Shown here piece after piece: positions 6,000-12,617 of a stretch of 14,001 nt of DNA. Source of the DNA: 39-52-133 sp041488395 (lineage in GTDB: Bacteria; Pseudomonadota; Gammaproteobacteria; Burkholderiales; Gallionellaceae); contig JBGPPE010000065.1 of NCBI GenBank assembly GCA_041488395.1, positions 1 to 14,001 on the forward strand, given 5' to 3'. A program made the translations under genes and the position numbers. Under the pieces are notes generated by a model. The model did not search any database. It was not told the DNA's origin and saw only the letters and a program-made list of their open reading frames with translations. The stretch's first letter is position 1. Every line of letters starts with the position of its first letter.

Positions 6000-7934
6000 T
6001 TATAGCTTGAATGCCGCTACCTCGCGGCGCAAGGCACGCAAGTCCGCAGTGTCGGGCTGGTTTTCATAGCGCAAGGCCAGATAGCGCGCGGTGATGCCAT
6101 GGATGGCCGCAGCCTGCTGCGGATGGCCGGCGGCGGCGCGGGCGGCGAAATCCTGCGGCCCTTCATGTGCGGCGCGCACACTGCCGGCACGGGCCAGCTT
6201 GCGGCAGAAGCGCAGGTAGAGCAGCTGTGCCGTGTCGGTAGAGCGCCGGTACAGGTGACGCAACATGAGAAAGGCGAAGATGCCCACCAGCAGGGCCACG
6301 CCGATCAGCAGGTTGATCGCCATCTTCTGCCAGCTGATGTCTTCCATGCCGAGGCGGCTAAGGAAGGCAAACTGGCGTTCGCTGTTGTAGCCTAGCACCC
6401 ACTGGTTCCACTGGTTGGTCAGTGCATCCAGATTCAGGCGCAGCCGGAGCAGCAGCGGTGATTGTGTGCGCGCCAGAAAGGGCAGCGCGGCATTGTCCGG
6501 CAGGGCCGCATTGAGCCCGCCTTGCACGCGTGCGGGGGAGATGGCGGCGGTCGGGTCGACACGCACCCAGCCGCGCTCCTTCAGCCAGACCTCTGCCCAG
6601 GCATGCGCATCCGACTGGCGCACGATGGTGTAGCCGCCCAGTTCGCTGAATTCGCCGCCCTGGTAGCCGGTCACCACGCGTGCCGGTATGCCTGCGGCGC
6701 GCATCAGGAAGACAAAGCTGGAAGCGTAATGCTCGCAGAACCCCTTGCGTGATTCGAACAGGAAATCATCCACCGAATTTACCCCCAACAATGGCGGTTC
6801 CAGCGTGTAGACGAAGTTTTCGCGGTTGAAGTAGCGCAGCGCGGTATTCATGAGAGCGTCATCGCCAGGCTGGCTGGCACGCCATTCGGCAGCGAGTTTG
6901 CGTGCGCGCGGGTTGAGGTTGTCGGGTAGCGTCAAGGCGCGTTGCAGCTGGTAGGGTGTTTCTTCGACATTGGCGCGGTAGCCCAGCTGCGAATGCGCGT
7001 CATAACGCATGCGCGCATTGATCGGTGCCTTGTTCAGCACCTGGAAATCGTAAGTCAGCGTGGCGGGGATCGACAGCCTGGTCGGCATTTCCAGGGTAAA
7101 CAGCCACGGCTTGTTGTTGGGCTCCAGCGTCACCGTGTAATCCACCGGGCTGGCCAGATCATCCAGTTGTGGCTGTCTGGTGCGGATGCCCTGACCTCTG
7201 GTCCAGGTGCGGCCGTCAAATTCCCACAGCACTGGGCCGCGCCAGTACATCTGTTCGCGCAGCGGCGGTGCGCCGCTGAAGGTTACGCGAAACGCCACCG
7301 CATCCGAGAGCGACAGTTTGCTCATGCTGCCGGGCGCCATCTTGTCGTCCAGCCCGCTGCTGGCATAGGCATCCTGCGGCAGGCCCCACAGCGGCCCCTG
7401 CACGCGCGGGAACAGCACGAACAGCAGCAGCGTGAGCGGTATCGCCTGCAGCAACAAAACTCCAGCGATGCGCAAACGCGGTTTGAGCGCCAGCGTACCG
7501 GTGTGCATGTGCACCCAGGTGGCCATGATCAGCAGCAGGGTGGCCAGCATGTACAGCGCGGTGGCGATACTCTGCGAATTGAAAAAATTGGTGATGATGA
7601 TGAAGCTGGCAAGATAGACCAGCACCGTGGCATCGCGCGCACTGCGCAGCTCCAGCAGCTTGAGCGAGGACAGCAGGATCAGCAGTGCCACGCCGGCCTC
7701 GCGCCCGAACAGGGTGCGGAAGTTGATCAGTATTCCCGCCACACTGGCCACGGTAATGGCCAGCAACAGCCAGCGCGGCGGCAGCGGATTGTTGCTCCAG
7801 GCCAGATAGAAACGCCAGCCCAGCATGATGGCGCACAAGGTGCTCACCCACAGCGGCAGGAACTCGGCGTGGGGCGCGCTCACCAGCAGGATGCTGGCGA
7901 CTATGCCGTAGATGAGCGGTGCGCTGAGTTTCAT
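6000..7934 (-). CDS. DUF3488/transglutaminase-like membrane protein
   Basis: 644 residues from the ATG at 7934; another in-frame ATG at 7949 lies within inserted repeat sequence and is not preferred. The N-terminal roughly 180 residues hold several membrane helices (DUF3488). An extracytoplasmic region with the transglutaminase core follows: RKGFCEHYASSFVFLMRAAGIPARVV (Cys400), DAHAWAEVW (His444) and GWVRVDPTAA (Asp460) give an intact Cys-His-Asp triad. A further membrane helix (about 560-585) precedes a cytoplasmic DUF4129-like tail. The substrate is unknown; the fold suggests a cysteine protease or transglutaminase acting on envelope proteins. With MoxR ATPase and DUF58 it forms a conserved trio thought to work together. 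Here a repeat element separates it from the DUF58 gene. Confidence 0.92.
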   Translation of the reverse strand: MKLSAPLIYGIVASILLVSAPHAEFLPLWVSTLCAIMLGWRFYLAWSNNPLPPRWLLLAITVASVAGILINFRTLFGREAGVALLILLSSLKLLELRSARDATVLVYLASFIIITNFFNSQSIATALYMLATLLLIMATWVHMHTGTLALKPRLRIAGVLLLQAIPLTLLLFVLFPRVQGPLWGLPQDAYASSGLDDKMAPGSMSKLSLSDAVAFRVTFSGAPPLREQMYWRGPVLWEFDGRTWTRGQGIRTRQPQLDDLASPVDYTVTLEPNNKPWLFTLEMPTRLSIPATLTYDFQVLNKAPINARMRYDAHSQLGYRANVEETPYQLQRALTLPDNLNPRARKLAAEWRASQPGDDALMNTALRYFNRENFVYTLEPPLLGVNSVDDFLFESRKGFCEHYASSFVFLMRAAGIPARVVTGYQGGEFSELGGYTIVRQSDAHAWAEVWLKERGWVRVDPTAAISPARVQGGLNAALPDNAALPFLARTQSPLLLRLRLNLDALTNQWNQWVLGYNSERQFAFLSRLGMEDISWQKMAINLLIGVALLVGIFAFLMLRHLYRRSTDTAQLLYLRFCRKLARAGSVRAAHEGPQDFAARAAAGHPQQAAAIHGITARYLALRYENQPDTADLRALRREVAAFKL

Positions 7935-8177
7935 GCTGAGAAAGACCATTCACCACAGAGACAGAGCGTGTGTTGTTGGGGCTTCAGCCCCTTACAACCA
8001 CGGCCTACCCCTTGCGGGTACAGAGACACAGAGGCAAACGGCCAGCCATGTACAAGTGCTATGCGTTTATTCTTGTATTGCAGTGCAGCCGGGTCAATAT
8101 TCTCAATTGCCGTTCTCTGCTTTTTTCTTCCTCTGTGTCTCTGTGCCTCTGTGGTGAAGGGTTGGTTTTTCATGCTG
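7929..8177. mobile_element. Non-autonomous palindromic (MITE-like) insertion with 10-bp flanking direct repeats
   Basis: Perfect direct repeats TTTCATGCTG at 7929-7938 and 8168-8177 bracket 229 bp. The element's ends are inverted: TTCACCACAGAGACAGAG from 7949 and, on the other strand, TTCACCACAGAGGCACAGAG from 8158. This is a widespread intergenic motif type in bacteria. The left arm resumes as ACAGAGACACAGAGG at 8020-8034, so a segment of about 50 nt (7967-8019) appears inserted into it. It carries a GGGGCT..AGCCCC hairpin (7978-7991) and a GTAG on the other strand at 8005-8008, like a nested REP. No transposase is encoded. On the - strand an 80-codon frame (8173 to 7931) crosses the element, starting at the ATGA that ends DUF58 and stopping in the ATGA that starts the transglutaminase gene. 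Confidence 0.7.
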
Positions 8178-9120
8178 CCCTCCCAAACAAAGCCAGCGCA
8201 CCCAGGCATTCGGCGCGATGCGCGGGGCCGTGTTGCGGCGCAATCTCAATGCCAGGCAGGCGCAGCCCGTAGAGCAGCCCCTGAGCATCGGCATCCAGCA
8301 CCCAGCGCGTGAGCATCTCCAGTTTGTGCTCGCTCGCCGCGTAGGCCAGCAAAGCCCAGTCCAGCCACAGTTCACGTCCCTGCGTTGCACTGAACTGCTT
8401 GACCTGCAGTCCCTGTTCGCGTGCCAGGGCCTTCCAGGCGATGCGCGGCAGTGGATCTCCCGCCACATAGTTGCGCAACCCGGCGAAATCTTCATCGCCT
8501 GCGCCGAGCAGCTTGCCGATGCCATCCTGGGGAGAGCTGGCCGGTAACGCCATGGGGGCGGCGGGTTTGGGGTAGACCAGGCAGCGCGTGTCGAAATGCA
8601 GGTAGGACCAGGCGTAAAACAGCCCCAGCGGAAACTCGGTGGAGAGCGTCAGTTGTCCGCTGTCCAGCCAGCCACGCCGTTGCGCCGGAATGGAAAGCAG
8701 CACCCTGGCATGTTGCTGTGCGGGCAGATCAAACGTAGTGCTGTGCCCGGTGTTGTCGCGCAGCATGAGCTGGTGGCGAGTCAGCTTGCTGTTGTTGTGA
8801 AAGTGAAACACGAAACCGGCGTTATCGCCGGCAAACACCGCATCATTGTGCCCGGCACGCACTTCCAGCTGTGCCATGTTGCGGAAGGCATGCAGCATGG
8901 TCATCGCCGCCGTGGTGGCGAGCAGAAAGGTGAGCACGTAGCCCAGGCTCAGGTTGTAGTTGATGTCGCCCAGCAGCATCATCAGCAGCACTACGGCAAA
9001 GCCCCAGCCCTGGCGCGTGGGCAGGATGAAGATGCGGCGCTGGTTGAGCGTGACCGTGCCGCTCTCGATCTTTGGGCGGAATAGCCAGGTGCGAAATTTT
9101 TGCCGGAGAGTGGCGAACAC
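8170..9120 (-). CDS. DUF58-domain protein (MoxR-associated)
   Basis: 316 residues with a GTG start at 9120. Two adjacent hydrophobic segments (about residues 38-77) anchor the protein. The long soluble part carries the DUF58 signature GDEDFAGLRNYVAGDPLPRIAWK at about residues 209-230. DUF58 proteins resemble von Willebrand A domains and are proposed clients or partners of MoxR ATPases. The last codons, TTT GGG AGG GCA GCA TGA, contain GGGAGGG ideally placed before an ATG overlapping the stop (ATGA, 8170-8173). This looks like the ancestral translation start of the transglutaminase gene, now displaced by a repeat insertion. HicA ends 12 nt upstream of the start codon. Confidence 0.9.
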   Translation of the reverse strand: MFATLRQKFRTWLFRPKIESGTVTLNQRRIFILPTRQGWGFAVVLLMMLLGDINYNLSLGYVLTFLLATTAAMTMLHAFRNMAQLEVRAGHNDAVFAGDNAGFVFHFHNNSKLTRHQLMLRDNTGHSTTFDLPAQQHARVLLSIPAQRRGWLDSGQLTLSTEFPLGLFYAWSYLHFDTRCLVYPKPAAPMALPASSPQDGIGKLLGAGDEDFAGLRNYVAGDPLPRIAWKALAREQGLQVKQFSATQGRELWLDWALLAYAASEHKLEMLTRWVLDADAQGLLYGLRLPGIEIAPQHGPAHRAECLGALALFGRAA

Positions 9121-9132
9121 GGAATTTGCCTG

Positions 9133-9378
9133 CTATTTTCCGAATAGCCTGTCGGCTAATGCTTCCCTGGTCATGCCATGATGTGCCGCTACCTCGGCAA
9201 GGATTGCGGCCAAGGTGCCGATCCGTAACGGGTCATGCAGTGGCACGGTGAGGTGATGTTCTTTGCGGAGAGGGCAGGTCAGACGTACATGGCTTCCCGC
9301 CTGGCGGGTTGGTTGGTAGCCGAGTTGCCCCAGTGCCTTGATAAGTTGCGCGCCAGTCAGATTGCGCGGCAGTTTCAT
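9133..9378 (-). CDS. hicA: HicA-family toxin (mRNA interferase)
   Basis: 81 residues with the compact dsRNA-binding-like HicA/YcfA fold: the N-terminal helix TGAQLIKALGQLGYQ, then RQAGSHVRLT holding the conserved Gly-Ser-His whose His is the catalytic residue, then LTVPLHDPLRIGTLAAILAEV. All key positions look intact, so it should be active. HicA toxins cleave mRNA when not neutralised by HicB. Its ATG overlaps the TGA of the upstream antitoxin-like gene by 4 nt (9375-9378). The pair is wedged between moxR and the DUF58 gene, in the same direction, which is not the usual arrangement of that operon. Confidence 0.88.
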   Translation of the reverse strand: MKLPRNLTGAQLIKALGQLGYQPTRQAGSHVRLTCPLRKEHHLTVPLHDPLRIGTLAAILAEVAAHHGMTREALADRLFGK

Positions 9379-9581
9379 ACGGCGAGAACTTCCTCGCGGG
9401 TGAAGTGCAGGCGGATCATTTTCGGCGCTTTTCCTTCTTCAAAATGACAATGCACCGCATCGCGCACTTGCTGATGCAGGCTTTCGATATCATCCGCTTC
9501 GGTAAAAATGGATTCACCCAGTGCTCGCGCAGTCCATCCACCTTCCGGCGCTTCTTCCACTACAAACATGATCTCGTTCAT
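9375..9581 (-). CDS. hicB: HicB-like antitoxin, short form without DNA-binding domain
   Basis: 68 residues from the ATG at 9581, chosen because GAAAGG lies 7 nt upstream; a farther in-frame start at 9611 has no support. The sequence MNEIMFVVEEAPEGGWTARAL, then SIFTEADDIESLHQQVRDAV, is the partly degraded RNase-H-like fold of HicB antitoxins. Very similar small proteins have sometimes been mislabelled as 2-oxoisovalerate dehydrogenase subunits. It ends without the C-terminal helix-turn-helix or ribbon-helix-helix domain of full HicB, so it may neutralise HicA without autoregulating by itself. The antitoxin-first order differs from the classical hicAB order but suits this short subfamily. Confidence 0.82.
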   Translation of the reverse strand: MNEIMFVVEEAPEGGWTARALGESIFTEADDIESLHQQVRDAVHCHFEEGKAPKMIRLHFTREEVLAV

Positions 9582-9640
9582 GGTTAAACCTTTCGAATAG
9601 GTTGCCCGCATATTCTAGCACCAGCATTGCCTCTGAACTT

Positions 9641-9650
9641 ATAAGCTTAT
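9641..9650. promoter_or_regulatory. 10-bp palindrome in the moxR-hicB gap
   Basis: ATAAGCTTAT is a perfect palindrome at 9641-9650 in the 85-nt gap between moxR and hicB. On the - strand a -10-like TAGAAT follows about 20 nt later. This may be the promoter/operator zone of hicBA. Whether this short HicB, which lacks a DNA-binding domain, binds it is doubtful. Confidence 0.25.
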
Positions 9651-9666
9651 CCAGTGTTTAGATGGC

Positions 9667-10584
9667 TTATGGAATGGCAACGGCTTCAATCAGCTCGCGT
9701 GCCAGCTTGTCGCCATCCGAAGTCTGCACATCCTGCACGCTTTGCAGGCGGTGGCTGGCGACGCCTGGCAGCACTACCTGCACGTCTTCCGGAATCACCG
9801 CGTTGCGCCCGTGCAGCAGCGCCCAGGCACGGGCGGCGGCAAGCAGCGAGAGGCCGGCACGGGGAGAGAGACCGTGCACGTAGCGTGCCGATTCGCGCGT
9901 GTGGCGCAGGATGGCCTGCACGTAGTCGAGCAGGGCGGGGGAGGCGTGCACCTGCTTGACCTGCTGCTGCAGGGAGAGTAGTTCGGCAGCGGCCATCTGT
10001 GGTTCCAGCCTGGCCACGATTTCGCGCCGCTCCACGCCGGAAAGCAGGCGGCGTTCCGCCTGGGCATCGGGATAGCCGAGCTGGATGCGCATGAGGAAGC
10101 GGTCGAGCTGCGATTCCGGCAGGGGAAAGGTGCCGATCTGGTTGATCGGGTTCTGTGTGGCGATCACGAAAAACGGCTGCGGCAGCGCGTGCGTCACGCC
10201 TTCCAGAGTGACCTGTTGCTCTTCCATGGATTCCAGCAGGGCGCTCTGGGCTTTGGGTGTGGCGCGGTTGATTTCGTCGGCCAGTATCATCTGGGCGAAG
10301 ATCGGGCCGGGATGAAACTTGAATTCGCCGCTGTCGCGCTGGTATACCGAAACGCCGAGGATGTCGGCCGGCAGCATGTCGCTGGTGAACTGGATGCGCT
10401 GGAACTGCATGCCCAGGGTGCGCGCCAGCACATGTGCCAGCGTGGTCTTGCCGGTGCCGGGCAGGTCTTCGATCAGCAGGTGTCCACGCGCCAGCAGACA
10501 GGTCAGCGCCAGCCTGATCTGGTGCGGCTTGCCCAGGATGACCTGTTCGGTTTGCTGGATGACGTTGTGCAGGGATGGATTCAT
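9667..10584 (-). CDS. MoxR-family AAA+ ATPase
   Basis: 305 residues from the ATG at 10584; a TTG five codons earlier is less likely. Walker A is DLPGTGKTT (Lys about residue 46) and Walker B is MILADEINRA (Asp-Glu about 103-104). The PGPIFAQ segment, the sensor-1 segment VIATQNPINQ, the arginine-bearing LPESQLDRFLMRI, and a C-terminal lid with GLSPRAGLSLLAAARAWALL are all typical of MoxR. These ATPases act as chaperones, remodelling or activating VWA/DUF58-type partners, and the DUF58 and transglutaminase genes follow on the same strand. Two toxin-antitoxin genes intervene. Upstream, a repeat element fills most of the gap to the Mth938-like gene, so moxR may have lost or gained regulatory sequence there. 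Confidence 0.93.
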   Translation of the reverse strand: MNPSLHNVIQQTEQVILGKPHQIRLALTCLLARGHLLIEDLPGTGKTTLAHVLARTLGMQFQRIQFTSDMLPADILGVSVYQRDSGEFKFHPGPIFAQMILADEINRATPKAQSALLESMEEQQVTLEGVTHALPQPFFVIATQNPINQIGTFPLPESQLDRFLMRIQLGYPDAQAERRLLSGVERREIVARLEPQMAAAELLSLQQQVKQVHASPALLDYVQAILRHTRESARYVHGLSPRAGLSLLAAARAWALLHGRNAVIPEDVQVVLPGVASHRLQSVQDVQTSDGDKLARELIEAVAIP

Positions 10585-10609
10585 GTGGTGGGCTTTCAAA
10601 AATGCTTTG

Positions 10610-10730
10610 TCCGCAGATTACGCAGATTAAGCAGATTAAGACAATAGCTATCTGAATTTGGAAAGGTGGCGCTATGCCGTGCCAATGTTTTCAGATTTAT
10701 CAATCTGCGTAAATCTGCGTAATCTGCGGA
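10610..10730. repeat. Inverted-pair repeat with 10-bp periodicity (CGCAGATTA type), copy 2
   Basis: The left arm, 10610-10638, reads TCCGCAGATT, ACGCAGATTA, AGCAGATTA. The right arm, 10702-10730, is its reverse complement (AATCTGCGTA, AATCTGCGTA, ATCTGCGGA). The arms are cleaner than in the copy at 961-1090 and share the same outer ends and spacing. It occupies most of the 160-nt gap between the Mth938-like gene and moxR. The transcript could form a long imperfect hairpin. Confidence 0.8.
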
Positions 10731-10744
10731 TAAAACGGTTTGAG

Positions 10745-11116
10745 TCATTCAAACAATATGGCGGCAACCACCTTGCGGTCTTCACCGAGCAGGATGTTGT
10801 AGGTGCGGCAGGCGGCGGGGGTGCTCATGAACTCTACGCCGATGCCGGCATCGGTCAGGGCGCGGTACAGCTGCGGGTTGGCAAAATGGTGTTCCGGGCC
10901 GGTTCCCAGCAGCACGATGTCCGGCCTGAGGGCCAGAAAGTAGTCGAAATGGGCCTTGCCCAGGGCGGCGAAAGTGCTGGCCGGCCAGTCGCTGTGCACC
11001 TGTTGCGGGGTGACCACGACGGGCTGTTCATGGCGCTCCCCGCTCACCGTGACATAGCCCGGGCCGTGTGCGGTGAAAATCTTCTGGCTGGGATTGAGGG
11101 AAAGACTCAGTTTCAA
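10745..11116 (-). CDS. Mth938-like domain protein (DUF498)
   Basis: 123 residues with a TTG start at 11116, supported by GGAG 7 nt upstream; no nearby ATG fits. The protein matches the Mth938/NDUFAF3-like fold: the strand IFTAHGPGYVTVSGERHEQPVVV, then the central FDYFLALRPDIVLLGTGPEHHF, then GIGVEFMSTPAACRTYNILLGEDRKVVAAIL, which is the most conserved part. Mitochondrial relatives help assemble respiratory complex I; the bacterial role is unsettled. It is divergent from the aminotransferase gene at 11298 and leads the - strand series that ends at 3685, though repeat sequence separates it from moxR. Confidence 0.85.
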   Translation of the reverse strand: MKLSLSLNPSQKIFTAHGPGYVTVSGERHEQPVVVTPQQVHSDWPASTFAALGKAHFDYFLALRPDIVLLGTGPEHHFANPQLYRALTDAGIGVEFMSTPAACRTYNILLGEDRKVVAAILFE

Positions 11117-11162
11117 GCAGTTTCTCCGTGGTTTGTGGCGGCAAATCCGCCGATCGACTTAT

Positions 11163-11191
11163 TTGCTCAGCGGGCCTCGCTCGGATAGAAT
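11163..11191 (+). promoter_or_regulatory. Possible sigma-70 promoter for the aminotransferase gene
   Basis: TTGCTC at 11163-11168 and TAGAAT at 11186-11191 are 17 nt apart, in the 181-nt divergent gap and about 107 nt before the GTG start. The -10 matches five of six consensus bases, the -35 only three. Downstream, GTTTCAAG (11212-11219) and CTTGAAAC (11254-11261) are inverted copies in the leader. Confidence 0.35.
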
Positions 11192-11297
11192 TGCGCCCTT
11201 TGCAGCCCGCGGTTTCAAGGGCATGTTGGCGGATTCTACCGTATTCGTCTGCGCTTGAAACATTCGCCTGTGCCTGGATACACCTGAGAGAGCCATC

Positions 11298-12560
11298 GTG
11301 AAACAACCCAACACCCCCGTGATTGATCCCGCCGTGCGCCCCGTGCTGAAATCCGCCAAGCTGGCCAATGTCTGCTACGACATCCGCGGGCCGGTGATGG
11401 CGCGCTCCAAGCAGATGGAAGAAGACGGCCATCGCATCATCAAGCTGAACATCGGCAATCTGGCGCCGTTCGGCTTCGAGGCGCCGGAAGAAATCCAGCA
11501 GGACGTGATCCATAACCTGCCCAACTCCTCCGGCTATACCGATTCCAAGGGCCTGTTCGCCGCGCGCAAGGCGATAATGCATTACTCGCAGCAGAAAAAA
11601 ATTGCCGGCGTGGGCATGGAAGATATTTTCATCGGCAACGGCGCTTCCGAGCTGATCGTGATGGCGATGCAAGGCCTGCTCAATACCGGCGACGAAGTGC
11701 TGGTGCCGGCGCCGGACTACCCGCTGTGGACCGCCGCAGTGACCCTGGCCGGCGGCACGCCGCGCCACTACCTGTGCGACGAGCAGAACGACTGGATGCC
11801 GGACCTGAAAGACATGCGCAGCAAGATCACGCCGAATACGCGCGCCATCGTGCTGATCAACCCCAATAACCCCACCGGTGCGCTGTATTCGGATGCGCTG
11901 CTGCTGGAGATTATCGAGATCGCGCGCCAGCATCAGCTGATTATTTACGCCGACGAGATCTACGACAAGGTGTTGTATGACGGCGCCACCCACACTTCGA
12001 TCGCTTCGCTGGCAGACGATATACTGTTCGTGACCTTCAACGGCCTGTCGAAAAATTACCGCGCCTGCGGCTATCGCTCGGGCTGGATGATCGTGTCGGG
12101 CAACAAGAAGCATGCGCAGGACTACATTGACGGCCTCAACATCCTCGCCTCGATGCGTTTGTGTTCCAACGTGCCCGGGCAGTATGCGATCCAGACCGCG
12201 CTGGGCGGCTATCAGAGCATTAACGACCTGGTGGCGCCCGGGGGCAGGCTGGCCAGGCAGCGCGATCTTGCCTACGATCTGCTCACCGCCATTCCCGGGG
12301 TGACCTGCGTCAAGCCCAAGGCAGCGCTGTACATGTTTCCGCGCCTGGACCCGCAGATGTACCCGATTGCGGATGACCAGAAATTCATCCTCGAGCTGCT
12401 GGAAACCGAGAAGGTGCTGGTAGTGCAGGGCAGCGGCTTTAACTGGCCACACACCGACCATATGCGCATTGTGTTCCTGCCCAACACGGATGACCTGACC
12501 GAGGCGATCGGCCGCATTGCGCGCTTCCTCGAATCCTATCGCAAGCGCCACGCCAAATAA
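11298..12560 (+). CDS. alaA: PLP-dependent aminotransferase, AlaA type (glutamate-pyruvate)
   Basis: 420 residues, GTG start with GAGAG just upstream. It is a fold-type I class I/II aminotransferase: the PLP contact NPNNPTG (Asn191), YADEIYDKV with Asp219 and Tyr222, the PLP-lysine Lys252 in FNGLSKNYRACGYRSGWM, and the substrate-carboxylate Arg near the C terminus. The SKNYR..GYR.GWM block and the N-terminal YDIRGPV are typical of AlaA, which makes alanine from pyruvate and glutamate. It is followed 57 nt later by homoserine dehydrogenase, a gene order common in betaproteobacteria. The N terminus is somewhat longer than in E. coli AlaA. The exact amino donor cannot be proved from sequence. 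Confidence 0.9.
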   Translation: MKQPNTPVIDPAVRPVLKSAKLANVCYDIRGPVMARSKQMEEDGHRIIKLNIGNLAPFGFEAPEEIQQDVIHNLPNSSGYTDSKGLFAARKAIMHYSQQKKIAGVGMEDIFIGNGASELIVMAMQGLLNTGDEVLVPAPDYPLWTAAVTLAGGTPRHYLCDEQNDWMPDLKDMRSKITPNTRAIVLINPNNPTGALYSDALLLEIIEIARQHQLIIYADEIYDKVLYDGATHTSIASLADDILFVTFNGLSKNYRACGYRSGWMIVSGNKKHAQDYIDGLNILASMRLCSNVPGQYAIQTALGGYQSINDLVAPGGRLARQRDLAYDLLTAIPGVTCVKPKAALYMFPRLDPQMYPIADDQKFILELLETEKVLVVQGSGFNWPHTDHMRIVFLPNTDDLTEAIGRIARFLESYRKRHAK

Positions 12561-12617
12561 GCAGGCGCAAATATTTTATGGCTGTGAAGTTGCAGCCAAT
12601 TTTTTGAAAGAGATGAA

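Noticed and set aside
6942..8312. Open frame of 456 codons on the + strand opposite the transglutaminase gene
   Set aside because: Low-complexity Gln/His/Arg composition, crosses the inserted repeat and a gene boundary on the other strand, and has no domain; a compositional artefact.
11212..11261. Inverted GTTTCAAG / CTTGAAAC pair as an operator before the aminotransferase gene
   Set aside because: The arms are only 8 bp and the 34-nt spacing is not a whole number of helical turns for close arm contact; it may be chance, so it is only mentioned in the promoter entry.
11028..12551. Long open frame (507 codons) antisense to the aminotransferase gene
   Set aside because: It is rich in His, Gln, Arg and Gly, a typical mirror of GC-rich codon use, has no recognisable domain, and overlaps a clear AlaA-type gene.
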